DNA of 64,000 nt from Jiangella endophytica (lineage in GTDB: Bacteria > Actinomycetota > Actinomycetes > Jiangellales > Jiangellaceae): contig NZ_QVAI01000003.1 in the NCBI RefSeq assembly GCF_003427025.1, positions 372,001 through 436,000 of the forward strand. Reading direction: 5' to 3'. Position numbers and translations under genes: made by a program. Positions 29,580-39,982 of the stretch are shown one piece after another; the first letter of the stretch is position 1; each line of letters begins with the position of its first letter. The notes below the pieces were generated by a model. That model was not told the origin of the DNA, ran no database searches, and was given only the letters and a program-made list of their open reading frames with translations.

Positions 29580-32500
29580 ATGCGCCTCACGCCTCACCCC
29601 CAGGGTCTTTACGACCCGCGGTTCGAGCACGACGCCTGCGGCGTGGCCTTCGTGGCCACGCTCGACGGCGTGGCCAGTCGCGCGATCATCGATCGCGGGC
29701 TGACCGCCCTGAGCAATCTCGACCACCGGGGCGCCTCGGGCGCCGAGCCCGACTCCGGCGACGGTGCCGGCATCCTCATACAGGTGCCCGACGCGTTCTG
29801 CCGGGCGGTCGCCGGTGTCGAGCTGCCCGCCGCCGGGCATTACGCCACCGGGCTGGCCTTCATCCCCGACGACGACGCGCAGGACGCCGAGATCACCGAG
29901 GCCACCGCGCGCATCGCCGCCGAGGAGGGCCTCACGGTGCTCGCCTGGCGCGACGTCCCCACGACGCCGGGGCTGCTGGGCAAGACGGCGCGGTCGACGC
30001 TGCCGCGGGTGCGCCAGCTGTTCGTGGCGGCCGAGGCACGCCTCTCCGCCGAGGACGAGAATGTGGCAGGCGGCGACGTCCGTTCCATCAGCGGCATCGA
30101 GCTGGACCGCAAGGCGTTCGTGCTGCGCAAGCGGCTCGAGCGCAGCACGGAGGCGTACTTCCCGAGCCTGTCGTCGCGCACCATCGTCTACAAGGGCATG
30201 CTGACGACCGGCCAGCTGGAGCCGTTCTTCCCCGACCTCTCCGACGAGCGGCTGGCCAGCGCCATCGCCGTCGTGCACTCGCGGTTCTCGACCAACACGT
30301 TCCCGAGCTGGCCGCTGGCGCACCCGTACCGCTTCGTCGCGCACAACGGCGAGATCAACACCGTCCAGGGCAACCGCAACTGGATGCGCGCCCGCGAGTC
30401 CGAGCTGGCCAGCGACGTCATCAGCGGTGACCTGTCGCGGCTGTACCCGGTCATCGCGCCCGACGGCAGCGACTCCGCCAGCTTCGACGAGGTGCTCGAG
30501 CTGCTGCACCTCGGCGGCCGGAGCCTGCCGCACGCGGTGCGCATGATGATCCCCGAGGCGTGGGAGAACCACCAGGGCATCCCGAAGGCGCGACGCGACT
30601 TCTTCGAGTTCCACAGCACCATCATGGAGCCGTGGGACGGCCCGGCGGCGGTCGTCTTCACCGACGGCAGCCTGGTCGGCGCGGTGCTCGACCGCAACGG
30701 TCTGCGCCCCGGCCGCTACTGGATCACCGACGACGGCCTGGTCGTGCTCGCGTCCGAGGCCGGCGTCCTCGACCTCGACCCGTCCACGGTGGTGCGCAAG
30801 GGCCGACTCGAGCCGGGCCGCATGTTCCTCGTCGACGTCGCCGGCCACAAGGTCATGGACGACGACGAGGTCATGGACAAGCTGGCCGCGGCCGAGCCCT
30901 ACGGCGAGTGGCTGCACGCGGGCCTGATCCGCCTGGGCGACCTCCCCGAGCGCGAGCACGTCGTGCACACCCACGCCAGCGTCAGCCGGCGCCAGCAGAC
31001 CTTCGGCTACACCGAGGAGGAGCTGCGGCTGCTGCTCGTGCCCATGGCCAAGGCCGGCGCCGAGCCGATCGGATCGATGGGCACCGATACGCCCATCGCG
31101 GCGCTGTCGAACCGGCCGCGGCTGCTGTTCGACTACTTCTCGCAGCTGTTCGCGCAGGTCACGAACCCGCCGCTGGACGCCATCCGCGAAGAGCTGGTCA
31201 CGTCGCTGGCCGGCACCATCGGTCCCGAGGGCAACCTGCTCGATCCCGGGCCGGCGTCGTGCCGCCAGCTGGTGCTGCCGTTCCCGGTCATCGACAACGA
31301 TCAACTCGCCAAGATCATCCACACCAACCGCGACGGCGACCTGCCCGGCTACGCCACCCACGTCATCCGGGGCCTGTACGACGTCGCGGGCGGGGGAGCG
31401 GAGCTCGGCCGCCGGCTCGCGGAGATCAGCGCCGAGGCGTCGAAGGCCATCGAGTCCGGCGCGCGCATCATCGTGCTGTCCGACCGTAACTCCGACACCA
31501 CGCTGGCGCCGATCCCGTCGCTGCTGCTGACGTCCGCGGTGCACCACCACCTCATCCGCGAGAAGAGCCGCACCAAGGTCGGCCTCGTCATCGAGGCCGG
31601 CGACGTGCGCGAGGTGCACCACGTCGCGCTGCTCATCGGCTACGGCGCCGGCGCGGTGAACCCGTACCTCGCCATGGAGAGCGTCGAGGACCTCGTGCGG
31701 CAGGGCACCCTGCTGCCCGACGTCAGCCCCGAGAAGGCCGTCGCCAACCTCATCAAGGCGCTCGGCAAGGGCGTGCTCAAGGTCATGAGCAAGATGGGCG
31801 TCTCGACGGTCGCGTCCTACACCGGGGCGCAGATCTTCGAGGCGGTCGGCCTGGCCCAGGACGTCGTCGACCGGTACTTCACCGGCACCACGTCGCGACT
31901 GGGCGGCATCGGGCTCGACGTCGTCGCCGAGGAGGTGCGCCGCCGGCACGCGCGGGCGTACCCCCGCGGCGGCAGCGCCACCCGGCACCGCAAGCTCGAG
32001 GTCGGCGGCGAGTACCAGTGGCGGCGTGAGGGCGAGCCGCACCTGTTCGACCCCGAGACGGTGTTCCGGCTGCAGCACTCCACCCGGGCCGGCCGCTACG
32101 ACGTCTTCAAGCAGTACACCGAACAGGTGAACGAGCAGTCGAAGCGGCTCATGACGCTGCGCGGGCTGTTCACGCTGAAGACCGGCGAGCGCACGCCCGT
32201 CCCGATCGACGAGGTCGAGAGCATCGAGAGCATCGTCAAGAGGTTCTCGACCGGCGCCATGTCGTACGGCTCCATCAGCAAGGAGGCGCACGAGACCCTC
32301 GCCATCGCGATGAACCGCCTCGGCGGCAAGTCGAACACCGGCGAGGGCGGCGAAGACGCCGACCGCCTGTACGACCCCGAGCGGCGCAGCGCCATCAAGC
32401 AGGTGGCCAGCGGCCGGTTCGGCGTGACGTCGGACTACCTGAGCAACGCCGACGACATCCAGATCAAGATGGCGCAGGGCGCGAAGCCCGGCGAGGGCGG

Positions 32501-34139
32501 CCAGCTGCCCGGGCACAAGGTGTACCCGTGGGTCGCGCGCACCCGGCACTCCACGCCGGGCGTCGGCCTCATCTCGCCGCCGCCGCACCACGACATCTAC
32601 TCGATCGAGGATCTCAAGCAGCTCATCCACGACCTCAAGAACGCCAACCCGCGGGCCCGCATCCACGTGAAGCTGGTCGCCGAGGTCGGCGTCGGCACGG
32701 TCGCGGCGGGCGTCTCGAAGGCGCACGCCGACGTCGTGCTGATCTCCGGTCACGACGGCGGCACCGGCGCGGCGCCGCTGACCAGCCTCAAGCACGCCGG
32801 TGGCCCGTGGGAGCTGGGGCTGGCCGAGACGCAGCAGACGCTGCTGCTCAACGGCCTGCGCGACCGCATCGTCGTGCAGACCGACGGCCAGCTCAAGACT
32901 GGCCGCGACGTCGTCGTCGCCGCGCTGCTGGGCGCCGAGGAGTACGGCTTCGCCACGGCGCCGCTGGTGGTGTCCGGCTGCGTCATGATGCGGGTCTGCC
33001 ACCTCGACACCTGCCCGGTCGGCGTCGCCACGCAGAACCCCGAGCTGCGCAAGAAGTTCACCGGCCGGCCCGAGTTCGTCGTCAACTTCTTCGAGTACAT
33101 CGCGCAGGAGGTGCGCGAGTACCTCGCGGACCTGGGTCTGCGCAGCCTCGACGAAGCCATCGGGCGGGCCGACCTCCTCGACACCGAGGCCGCGGTCGGC
33201 CACTGGAAGGCCGCCGGGCTCGACCTCTCGCCGATTCTGCACGTGCCCGACCTGCCCGACGGCGCCGCCCGGCGCCAGGTGGTCGGCCAGGACCACGGCC
33301 TGGAGAAGGCGCTGGACAACCAGCTGATCGCGCTCGCCACCGACGCCCTCGAGCAGGGCGAGCCGGTGCGGGTGAAGCTCGAGGTGCGCAACGTCAACCG
33401 CACCGTCGGCACCATGCTCGGCCACGAGGTGACCAAGCGCACCGGCGGCGCCGGGCTGCCCGACGACACCGTCGACGTCACGTTCACCGGCTCGGCCGGC
33501 CAGTCGTTCGGCGCCTTCCTGCCGGGCGGTGTCACGCTGCGGCTGGAGGGCGACGTCAACGACTACCTCGCCAAGGGGCTCTCCGGCGGGCGGGTCGTGG
33601 TGCGCCCGGACCACGCGGCCGTCTTCGCCGCCGAGGAGAACATCATCGCCGGCAACGTCGCCGCCTACGGCGCCACCGGCGGCGAGCTGTTCGTCCGCGG
33701 CCTGGTCGGCGAGCGGTTCTGTGTGCGCAACTCCGGCGCCACGGCCGTCGTCGAGGGGGTGGGCGACCACGCGCTGGAATACATGACCGGCGGCACCGTC
33801 GTCATCCTCGGCGCCACCGGCCGCAATATCGCCGCAGGCATGTCCGGTGGCACGGCGTTCGTGCTCGACCTCGACACCAGCCGGGTCAACCCCGACATGG
33901 TCGAGGTCGAGACGCCCGACGCCGGCGAACTGGCCCGGCTGCACGGCATCATCGAGAAGTACCGCGACGAGACCGGCTCGGTCGTCGCCGAGGCGCTGCT
34001 GGCCGACTGGCCCGCCTCGATGACCCGGTTCTCGCTCATCATGCCCACGGACTACAAGCGAGTGCTCGCCGCCAAGGCCGCCGCCGAGCGCGAAGGACGC
34101 GATGTGGACGTCGCGATCATGGAGGCGGCGCATGGCTGA
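29580..34139 (+). CDS. gltB: Glutamate synthase large subunit
   Basis: NADPH-dependent GOGAT alpha subunit, 1519 residues, making two glutamates from glutamine and 2-oxoglutarate. The ATG at 29580 is chosen because Cys20 in [10 protein letters not shown] then becomes the N-terminal nucleophile after removal of a 19-residue propeptide. Order: glutamine amidotransferase (about 20-430, [14 protein letters not shown]), central domain, FMN-binding synthase domain (about 800-1200, [34 protein letters not shown]), the 3Fe-4S cluster [13 protein letters not shown], and the C-terminal beta-helix with repeated GG motifs. It overlaps gltD by 8 nt. Confidence 0.97.
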   Translation: MRLTPHPQGLYDPRFEHDACGVAFVATLDGVASRAIIDRGLTALSNLDHRGASGAEPDSGDGAGILIQVPDAFCRAVAGVELPAAGHYATGLAFIPDDDAQDAEITEATARIAAEEGLTVLAWRDVPTTPGLLGKTARSTLPRVRQLFVAAEARLSAEDENVAGGDVRSISGIELDRKAFVLRKRLERSTEAYFPSLSSRTIVYKGMLTTGQLEPFFPDLSDERLASAIAVVHSRFSTNTFPSWPLAHPYRFVAHNGEINTVQGNRNWMRARESELASDVISGDLSRLYPVIAPDGSDSASFDEVLELLHLGGRSLPHAVRMMIPEAWENHQGIPKARRDFFEFHSTIMEPWDGPAAVVFTDGSLVGAVLDRNGLRPGRYWITDDGLVVLASEAGVLDLDPSTVVRKGRLEPGRMFLVDVAGHKVMDDDEVMDKLAAAEPYGEWLHAGLIRLGDLPEREHVVHTHASVSRRQQTFGYTEEELRLLLVPMAKAGAEPIGSMGTDTPIAALSNRPRLLFDYFSQLFAQVTNPPLDAIREELVTSLAGTIGPEGNLLDPGPASCRQLVLPFPVIDNDQLAKIIHTNRDGDLPGYATHVIRGLYDVAGGGAELGRRLAEISAEASKAIESGARIIVLSDRNSDTTLAPIPSLLLTSAVHHHLIREKSRTKVGLVIEAGDVREVHHVALLIGYGAGAVNPYLAMESVEDLVRQGTLLPDVSPEKAVANLIKALGKGVLKVMSKMGVSTVASYTGAQIFEAVGLAQDVVDRYFTGTTSRLGGIGLDVVAEEVRRRHARAYPRGGSATRHRKLEVGGEYQWRREGEPHLFDPETVFRLQHSTRAGRYDVFKQYTEQVNEQSKRLMTLRGLFTLKTGERTPVPIDEVESIESIVKRFSTGAMSYGSISKEAHETLAIAMNRLGGKSNTGEGGEDADRLYDPERRSAIKQVASGRFGVTSDYLSNADDIQIKMAQGAKPGEGGQLPGHKVYPWVARTRHSTPGVGLISPPPHHDIYSIEDLKQLIHDLKNANPRARIHVKLVAEVGVGTVAAGVSKAHADVVLISGHDGGTGAAPLTSLKHAGGPWELGLAETQQTLLLNGLRDRIVVQTDGQLKTGRDVVVAALLGAEEYGFATAPLVVSGCVMMRVCHLDTCPVGVATQNPELRKKFTGRPEFVVNFFEYIAQEVREYLADLGLRSLDEAIGRADLLDTEAAVGHWKAAGLDLSPILHVPDLPDGAARRQVVGQDHGLEKALDNQLIALATDALEQGEPVRVKLEVRNVNRTVGTMLGHEVTKRTGGAGLPDDTVDVTFTGSAGQSFGAFLPGGVTLRLEGDVNDYLAKGLSGGRVVVRPDHAAVFAAEENIIAGNVAAYGATGGELFVRGLVGERFCVRNSGATAVVEGVGDHALEYMTGGTVVILGATGRNIAAGMSGGTAFVLDLDTSRVNPDMVEVETPDAGELARLHGIIEKYRDETGSVVAEALLADWPASMTRFSLIMPTDYKRVLAAKAAAEREGRDVDVAIMEAAHG

Positions 34140-35598
34140 CCCACGAGGCTTCCTCAAGACGCAGCGCCAGGGCGCCGAGGCGCGCCCGGTCGAGGAGCGG
34201 CTGCGCGACTGGAACGAGGTCTACCCCGCTCCGGGCATCGGCCGCACACTGCTGCCGATCATCGTCGAGCAGGCCGGGCGCTGCATGGACTGCGGCATCC
34301 CGTTCTGCCACCACGGCTGCCCGCTGGGCAACCTCATCCCCGAGTGGAACGACCTCGTCTGGCGCGACGACTGGAAGGTGGCGGCCGAGCGGCTGCACGC
34401 CACCAACAACTTCCCGGAGTTCACCGGTCGGCTGTGCCCGGCGCCGTGCGAGGCGGCCTGCGTCGTCGCCATCGCCGACGACGCCGTCACCATCAAGAAC
34501 GTCGAGGTCTCCATCATCGACAAGGCGTTCGACGAGGGCTGGGTGGCGCCGCTGCCGCCCGAGCGGCTGACCGACCGCACGGTGGCCGTCATCGGCTCCG
34601 GCCCGGCCGGCCTGGCCGTCGCCCAGCAGCTGACCCGCGCCGGGCACACGGTTGCCGTCTACGAGCGGGCCGACCGCGCCGGGGGGCTGCTGCGCTACGG
34701 CATCCCCGAGTTCAAGATGGAGAAGAAGCACCTCGACCGCCGGCTCGACCAGATGCGGGCCGAGGGCACCATCTTCCGCACCGGCGTCGAGGTCGGCGCC
34801 GCCATCACCGGCAAGGAGCTGCGGTCGCGCTACGACGCCGTCGTGCTGGCCGTGGGCGCCACCGACTGGCGCGACCTCCCGATCCCCGGCCGCGAGCTCG
34901 ACGGCGTCCACCAGGCCATGGAGTTCCTGCCGCAGGCCAACCGCAGCGCGCTCGGCGAGACCGTCCCCGGCCAGATCACCGCCGAGGGCAAGCACGTCGT
35001 GATCATCGGCGGCGGCGACACCGGCGCCGACTGCCTGGGCACGTCGCACCGGCAGGGCGCGGCGTCGGTCACGCAGCTCGAGATCATGCCCGAGCCGCCC
35101 GGCGCCCGGCACACGTCGACGCCGTGGCCCACCTGGCCGCTCATGCTGCGCTCGTCCAGCGCCCACGAGGAGGGCGGCGAGCGCGTCTACGCCGTCTCCA
35201 CGCTGGAGTTCACCGGCCAGGACGGCCGCGTCACGGCGCTGCGGCTGGTCGAGGTCGAGCGGACGTCGTCGGGCTTCGAGCCGGTGCCCGGCACCGAGCG
35301 CGACCTCCCCGCCGACCTCGTGCTGCTGGCCATGGGCTTCGTCGGCCCGGAGAAGTCGGCGCTGGTCGAGCAGCTCGGCGTCGAGCTCGACACGCGGGGC
35401 AACATCGTCCGCGACGACTCCTTCGAGACGACCATCCCGGGCGTCTTCGTGGCCGGCGACGCCGGGCGCGGCCAGTCCCTCATCGTGTGGGCCATCGCCG
35501 AGGGCCGATCGGTCGCGGCGGCGGTCGACCGGAAGCTGACCGGAGTCGACCGGTTGCCGTCCCCGGTCTCGCCCACCGACCGCCCGCTCGCGGTGTGA
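34132..35598 (+). CDS. gltD: Glutamate synthase small subunit
   Basis: Beta subunit of 488 residues that passes NADPH electrons to GltB. N-terminal cysteines for iron-sulfur clusters are [14 protein letters not shown] and [11 protein letters not shown]. The FAD-binding motif [15 protein letters not shown] and the NADPH motif [11 protein letters not shown] follow, and [18 protein letters not shown] closes the FAD site. The ATG overlaps gltB by 8 nt with GGAGG 6 nt upstream. Confidence 0.97.
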   Translation: MADPRGFLKTQRQGAEARPVEERLRDWNEVYPAPGIGRTLLPIIVEQAGRCMDCGIPFCHHGCPLGNLIPEWNDLVWRDDWKVAAERLHATNNFPEFTGRLCPAPCEAACVVAIADDAVTIKNVEVSIIDKAFDEGWVAPLPPERLTDRTVAVIGSGPAGLAVAQQLTRAGHTVAVYERADRAGGLLRYGIPEFKMEKKHLDRRLDQMRAEGTIFRTGVEVGAAITGKELRSRYDAVVLAVGATDWRDLPIPGRELDGVHQAMEFLPQANRSALGETVPGQITAEGKHVVIIGGGDTGADCLGTSHRQGAASVTQLEIMPEPPGARHTSTPWPTWPLMLRSSSAHEEGGERVYAVSTLEFTGQDGRVTALRLVEVERTSSGFEPVPGTERDLPADLVLLAMGFVGPEKSALVEQLGVELDTRGNIVRDDSFETTIPGVFVAGDAGRGQSLIVWAIAEGRSVAAAVDRKLTGVDRLPSPVSPTDRPLAV

Positions 35599-35625
35599 GC
35601 CTGAGCATGAGTAGTGTTGGCGGAC

Positions 35626-37065
35626 GTGCGTAGAGCGAAGATTGTTTGCACTCTTGGTCCAGCGACCGACTCGCCGGAGCGGCTGCGGGAACTGATCGAC
35701 GTCGGCATGGACGTCGCCCGGTTCAACCTCAGCCACGGGAGCCACGCGGAACACGAGGAGCGGTACCTGCGGGTGCGCAAGGCGGCCACCGAGGCCGAGC
35801 GCAACGTGGGCGTCCTCGTCGACCTGCAGGGCCCCAAGATCCGGCTCGGTGAGTTCGCCGGCGGGTCGGCCGAGCTCGAGGTCGGCCAGACCTTCGTCAT
35901 CACGGTCGAGGACGTCGACGGCACCGCCGAGCGGGCGTCGACGACGTACAAGGGGCTGCCCGGCGACGTCACGGCCGGCGACACCGTGCTCATCGACGAC
36001 GGCCGGCTCGCGCTCGAGGTCACCGAGGTCACCGACACCGACGTCGTCACCACGGTGGTCATCGGCGGCAGGGTCTCCAACCACAAGGGCCTCAACCTGC
36101 CCGGCACCGCCGTCAGCGTGCCGGCGCTGTCCGAGAAGGACATCGAGGACCTCCGGTGGGGGCTGCGCATCGGCGCCGACATGATCGCGCTGTCGTTCGT
36201 CCGGTCGGCGTCCGACGTCGACGACGTCCACCGCATCATGGCGGAGGAGGGCGTGCGGCTGCCGGTCATCGCGAAGGTCGAGAAGCCGCAGGCGGTCGAG
36301 AACCTCGCCGAGATCGTCGACGCCTTCGACGGCGTCATGGTCGCCCGCGGCGACCTCGGCGTCGAGCTGCCGCTGTGGGACGTCCCGCTGGTGCAGAAGC
36401 GTGCCGTCGAGCTGTGCCGGCGACGGGCCAAGCCGGTCATCGTCGCGACCCAGATGCTCGACTCCATGATCACCAACCCCCGTCCGACCCGCGCCGAGAC
36501 CTCTGACGTCGCCAACGCCGTCCTCGACGGCGCCGACGCCGTCATGCTGTCCGGCGAGACCAGCGTCGGCGCCTATCCCATCGAGACCGTCGCCACCATG
36601 GCGAAGATCGTCGAGACCGTCGAGGACCACGGGCTCGAGCGCATCCCGCCGCTGGGCACCCAGCCCCGCACCAAGGGCGGCGCCATCACCAAGGCCGCCG
36701 TCGAGACCGGTGCCCTGCTGGGCGCGAAGTACCTGGTCGCGTTCACGCAGAGCGGCGACTCCGCGCGCCGGATGGCCCGGCTGCGGCCCGACATCCCGCT
36801 GCTGGCGTTCAGCCCGCTGAGCGCCACCCGGCACCAGCTGGCGCTGTCGTGGGGCATCGAGGCCTTCACCGCCGAGCACGTCGACCACACCGACGAGATG
36901 GTCAAGCAGGTCGACCGCATGCTGCTCGAGCAGGAGCGGTGCCGTCGGGGCGACCTCGTCATCATCGTCGCCGGGTCGCCGCCCGGTATCCCCGGCTCCA
37001 CCAACGCCATGCGCGTCCACCGCATCGGCGACGCGGTCGGCAAGGTCGCGCCGGCTTACCACTGA
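35626..37065 (+). CDS. pyk: Pyruvate kinase
   Basis: Final glycolytic enzyme, PEP + ADP to pyruvate + ATP, 479 residues. Landmarks are VRRAKIVCTLGPAT at the start, FNLSHGSHAEH, DLQGPKIRLG, the catalytic lysine in VIAKVEKPQAVEN, VARGDLGVELP and VATQMLDSMITNPRPTRAE. The GTG at 35626 matches the usual family start; a GTG at 35614 is in the same frame and would add four residues. It lies 27 nt after gltD and is convergent with the small cysteine protein gene. Confidence 0.97.
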   Translation: MRRAKIVCTLGPATDSPERLRELIDVGMDVARFNLSHGSHAEHEERYLRVRKAATEAERNVGVLVDLQGPKIRLGEFAGGSAELEVGQTFVITVEDVDGTAERASTTYKGLPGDVTAGDTVLIDDGRLALEVTEVTDTDVVTTVVIGGRVSNHKGLNLPGTAVSVPALSEKDIEDLRWGLRIGADMIALSFVRSASDVDDVHRIMAEEGVRLPVIAKVEKPQAVENLAEIVDAFDGVMVARGDLGVELPLWDVPLVQKRAVELCRRRAKPVIVATQMLDSMITNPRPTRAETSDVANAVLDGADAVMLSGETSVGAYPIETVATMAKIVETVEDHGLERIPPLGTQPRTKGGAITKAAVETGALLGAKYLVAFTQSGDSARRMARLRPDIPLLAFSPLSATRHQLALSWGIEAFTAEHVDHTDEMVKQVDRMLLEQERCRRGDLVIIVAGSPPGIPGSTNAMRVHRIGDAVGKVAPAYH

Positions 37066-37080
37066 CCGGCTGACACCGCG

Positions 37081-37108
37081 GCCGGCCGACGCTCAGGCGT
37101 TGGCCGGC
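37081..37108. terminator. Bidirectional hairpin between pyk and the Cys-rich gene
   Basis: GCCGGCCGACGC (37081-37092) pairs with GCGTTGGCCGGC (37097-37108) with one mismatch and a TCAG loop. It covers the stop of the convergent gene. Confidence 0.6.
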
Positions 37109-37308
37109 TGCAGCACTTCATCGAGCTGGCCTTCCTTGGCCGACTCGACGATGACCCGGAACTGGGCCAGGCTCATCTGCACCCGCTGACCGAAGTCGTC
37201 GGTGATGACGACGCGACGCTCCGGGGGAGCGTTCTGGTCGAGGAACAGCTCCGGACACCCGCAGTCGCAGTTGCCGCAGAACGTCGCGATGTGCTGGAGA
37301 CGGTCCAT
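37093..37308 (-). CDS. Small cysteine-motif protein of unknown function
   Basis: 71 residues, MDRLQHIATFCGNCDCGCPE at the N-terminus and ERRVVITDDFGQRVQMSLAQ in the middle. Four cysteines packed as C-x2-C-x-C-x-C could bind a metal. I recognise it as a conserved actinobacterial hypothetical protein with no assigned role. The ATG at 37308 has a good ribosome site region (AAACGAGGC) and there is a 164-nt divergent gap to the LysE-type gene. Its stop is within the terminator shared with pyk. Confidence 0.7.
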   Translation of the reverse strand: MDRLQHIATFCGNCDCGCPELFLDQNAPPERRVVITDDFGQRVQMSLAQFRVIVESAKEGQLDEVLQPANA

Positions 37309-37388
37309 GGGCGGCCTCGTTTCTCGCGCTCGGAAAGTGCAGCTGCTCCTTTCGGACGATAACCGAATCGGCCGCTCGGCGCACAGTC

Positions 37389-37417
37389 TTGTTCCCGAAT
37401 GTGGGGACGCGTAAAAT
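37389..37417 (+). promoter_or_regulatory. Sigma-70-type promoter for the LysE-type gene
   Basis: TTGTTC (37389-37394), a 17-nt spacer and TAAAAT (37412-37417), a strong match to the housekeeping consensus. It gives a leader of about 50 nt before the GTG at 37473. Confidence 0.6.
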
Positions 37418-37472
37418 GCGCCCTGGCTGTCGCCGGTAATTCGTCCGATTTCGCCCCGGGTGAGGATGATCC

Positions 37473-38111
37473 GTGACCATCGGGCAAGCGTTGCTCTCGT
37501 TCTCCGTCGTCGCCGCTCTCCTCACCGTCATCCCCGGGCTCGACACCGCGTTGGTGCTGCGCGCCGCCGTCAGCCGCGGCCGTGCGCACGCCGTCGCCGC
37601 CGCGCTGGGGATCGGCGCCGGCTGCCTGGCGTGGGGCGTGGCCGCGGCCGTGGGTGCGTCGGCGCTGCTGGTGGCATCGGAGACGGCGTACCGCGTGCTC
37701 ACGCTGGCCGGTGCGGTCTATCTGGCCGGTCTCGGTGCGCACCTGCTGTGGAGCAGCTTCCGCCGCCGCGACGACGACGAGTCGCCGGCGGCCGAGTCGT
37801 CCGGCCGCGGCTCGTTGTGGGGCTCGTGGCTCACCGGACTGGGCACGAACATCCTCAATCCGAAGATCGGCGTGTTCTATGTGGCGACCATTCCGCAGTT
37901 CATTCCCGACGGCACCTCGCCGCTGCTGATGGGAATTCTGCTGGCGGTCGTGCACAACGCGATCGGAATGATCTGGTTCGCGTTCGTCATCGGCGGCGCC
38001 GGATTCATGGTGCGGGCGCTGGGCCGGTCCCGGTTCGCCCGGGTGGCCGACCGCGTGACGGGGGTCGTGCTGGTCGGTTTCGGCCTGCGGCTGGCGCTGC
38101 AGCACCGCTGA
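37473..38111 (+). CDS. LysE/RhtB-family exporter
   Basis: 212-residue membrane protein with about six hydrophobic segments. The N-terminal VIPGLDTALVLRAAVSRGR corresponds to the PGP motif region of LysE proteins, and GLGTNILNPKIGVFYVATIP is the conserved N-P-K segment. The family exports amino acids such as lysine, homoserine or threonine; the substrate here cannot be told. The GTG start follows a recognisable promoter at 37389-37417. The exonuclease III gene begins 47 nt after its stop, so the two may be co-transcribed. Confidence 0.88.
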   Translation: MTIGQALLSFSVVAALLTVIPGLDTALVLRAAVSRGRAHAVAAALGIGAGCLAWGVAAAVGASALLVASETAYRVLTLAGAVYLAGLGAHLLWSSFRRRDDDESPAAESSGRGSLWGSWLTGLGTNILNPKIGVFYVATIPQFIPDGTSPLLMGILLAVVHNAIGMIWFAFVIGGAGFMVRALGRSRFARVADRVTGVVLVGFGLRLALQHR

Positions 38112-38158
38112 CGCCGTCGCCGTCGAACGTGTCGGCGGACGCCGCTACGGTAGGTCCG

Positions 38159-39022
38159 GTGAGAGTCGCCACCTGGAACGTCAACTCCGTCAAACAGCGC
38201 CTGCCGCGGCTGCTGCCCTGGCTCGACCAGCGCCGGCCCGACGTCGTCTGCCTGCAGGAGACCAAACTCGCCGACGACCTCATCGAGGATCTCCTCGGCG
38301 CCGAGCTCGAGAAGCGCGGCTACCAGGCGGCCTACCACGGTGAGGCGCGCTGGAACGGCGTCGCGCTGTTCTCCACGGCCGGCCTCGACGACGTCGTGGT
38401 CGGGCTGCCCGGCGGGCCGGGCTTCCCGCACCAGGAAGCGCGCGCGGTCTCGGCGACGTGCGGGGGAGTGCGGGTCCACTCGGTGTACGTCCCCAACGGC
38501 CGCGAGCCGGGCTCCGACCACTACGCCTACAAGCTCGAGTGGCTGGCGGCGCTGCGGGCGCAGGTCGAGGCCGGCCCCGACGCCGTCATGGTCTGCGGCG
38601 ACATGAACATTGCGCCCGCCGACGCCGACGTATTCGACCCCGACGCCTACGTCGGCCAGACCCACGTCACCGAGCCCGAGCGGGCCGCCCTGGCCGACCT
38701 GCAGTCCGCCGGCCTGCGCGACGTCGTCCGCGACCGCTGGCCGTCCGAGCGCGTGTTCACCTACTGGGACTACCGCGCCGGCATGTTCCACAAGGACCTC
38801 GGCATGCGCATCGACCTCGTGCTGGCCGGCGCGCCGGTCGCCGGTCGCGTCGCCGCCGCCTGGGTCGACCGTCACGCCCGCAAGGGCACCGGTCCCAGCG
38901 ACCACGCCCCGGTCATCGTCGACCTCGACGACGCCCCCGACGGCGACATCGGCCCCGTCGTGCCCCCGCCGTCGGCCGCCGCGCCCCGCCGCGGGTCGGT
39001 GAAGCTGCCGCAGTCGAAGTGA
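38159..39022 (+). CDS. xth: Exodeoxyribonuclease III / AP endonuclease
   Basis: 287-residue endonuclease/exonuclease/phosphatase-fold repair enzyme that cuts abasic DNA. Landmarks are VRVATWNVNSVKQRL, VVCLQETKLADD with the metal-binding Glu, VYVPNGREPGS, VMVCGDMNIAPADADV, FTYWDYRAG, MRIDLVLAG and the terminal GPSDHAPVIVDL with the catalytic His. The GTG at 38159 gives the canonical start. A 30-residue Pro/Ala-rich tail follows the domain. Confidence 0.93.
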   Translation: MRVATWNVNSVKQRLPRLLPWLDQRRPDVVCLQETKLADDLIEDLLGAELEKRGYQAAYHGEARWNGVALFSTAGLDDVVVGLPGGPGFPHQEARAVSATCGGVRVHSVYVPNGREPGSDHYAYKLEWLAALRAQVEAGPDAVMVCGDMNIAPADADVFDPDAYVGQTHVTEPERAALADLQSAGLRDVVRDRWPSERVFTYWDYRAGMFHKDLGMRIDLVLAGAPVAGRVAAAWVDRHARKGTGPSDHAPVIVDLDDAPDGDIGPVVPPPSAAAPRRGSVKLPQSK

Positions 39023-39094
39023 CCCTCGGGCCGCCCTGGCCGAGGTGCGCGAGGTGGCCGAGTACACCTGGCCGCGGCCTGTTCTGCTCGGCCT

Positions 39095-39122
39095 TTGACG
39101 CATGCCGATATCGGCATATGAT
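39095..39122 (+). promoter_or_regulatory. ArsR promoter with palindromic spacer
   Basis: TTGACG (39095-39100) and TATGAT (39117-39122) are separated by exactly 16 nt, and ATGCCGATATCGGCAT (39102-39117) is a perfect 16-nt palindrome filling that spacer. The GTG of the ArsR gene is 6 nt after the -10, so the transcript is probably leaderless. The palindrome is the obvious autoregulatory operator. Confidence 0.75.
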
Positions 39123-39128
39123 GACGGC

Positions 39129-39479
39129 GTGGCACGAGCAGCGACGACGTCGGACGTGTTCAACGCGATCGCCGAGCCGCAGCGCCGGGAGATCCTGGTG
39201 CTGCTGCGGTCGGGTGAGCGGCCGGTGACGGAGCTGGCCCAGGAGCTGGGGATGACCCAGCCGGGGGCGTCCAAGCACCTGCGCGTGCTCCGGGAGGTCG
39301 GGCTGGTGCGCGACCGCAAGGTGGGCAAGCAGCGCCTCTACGGCCTCGACGCGCGCGGGCTGCGACCGGTCCACGAGTGGGCCGGAGGGTTCGAGCGGTT
39401 CTGGAACGAGAGCTTCGACCGGCTGGACGCCTATGTGCGGAACCTCGAGCAGGCAAGGAACGAAGGAGCAGCCGAATGA
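39129..39479 (+). CDS. ArsR-family transcriptional repressor
   Basis: 116 residues with an ArsR winged helix: FNAIAEPQRREILVLLRSGE, PVTELAQELGMTQPGASKHL (recognition helix) and EVGLVRDRKVGKQRLYGLDA (wing). No cysteine metal site is present, so this is the SRPBCC-linked, probably non-metal, subgroup. The GTG at 39129 coincides with the expected transcription start. The stop overlaps the SRPBCC gene by 4 nt, the common ArsR-AHSA1 pair. Confidence 0.9.
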   Translation: MARAATTSDVFNAIAEPQRREILVLLRSGERPVTELAQELGMTQPGASKHLRVLREVGLVRDRKVGKQRLYGLDARGLRPVHEWAGGFERFWNESFDRLDAYVRNLEQARNEGAAE

Positions 39480-39982
39480 GTACGACGGGACGGAACCTGC
39501 CGGCGCAGCCGGGGACCGCCGACCGCGAGATCGTCGTCTCCCGCACCATCGAGGCGCCGCGGGAGCTGGTGTTCGAGGCGTTCACCGAGGTCCGGCACCT
39601 GTCGCGGTGGTGGGGGCCGGACGGCTTCACCACGACCACGCGGGCGTTCGAGTTCCGCGTCGGCGGGGCGTGGGACTTCGTGATGCACGGGCCGGACGGC
39701 ACCGACTACCCCGAGTGGATCACCTGGACCGCGATCACCCCGCCGGAGCGGATCGAGTTCCTTCACGGCGAGTCCCGCGACGACCCGAACGCCTTCGAGT
39801 CGGTCCTGACCTTCGAGTCCGACAGCGCGGCGACCCGGATCCGGATGCGCACGGTGTTCCCCACCCAGGAACTGCGCGACGAGGCGGTCGAGAAGTACCA
39901 CGCGGTCGAGGGTGGGCAGCAGACTCTGAGCAACCTGGCCGCCTACGTCGCGGAGCACCTTCGGAAGGGAGCGGGGAGCTGA
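39476..39982 (+). CDS. SRPBCC (AHSA1-like) domain protein
   Basis: 168 residues. The START/Bet v1-like signature is seen in VVSRTIEAPRELVFEAFTEV, LSRWWGPDGFTTTTRAFEF, GGAWDFVMHGPDGTDYPEW and LTFESDSAATRIRMRTVF. Such proteins bind hydrophobic ligands and are often encoded next to an ArsR regulator. It overlaps both neighbours: ATGA with ArsR and TGATG with the DHFR-like gene. The ligand is unknown. Confidence 0.9.
   Translation: MSTTGRNLPAQPGTADREIVVSRTIEAPRELVFEAFTEVRHLSRWWGPDGFTTTTRAFEFRVGGAWDFVMHGPDGTDYPEWITWTAITPPERIEFLHGESRDDPNAFESVLTFESDSAATRIRMRTVFPTQELRDEAVEKYHAVEGGQQTLSNLAAYVAEHLRKGAGS

Noticed and set aside
29520-34157. The 1545-codon minus-strand frame opposite gltB
   Set aside because: It mirrors gltB codon structure and is biased to Asp/Val/Gly/Arg with no domain; a GC-frame artefact.
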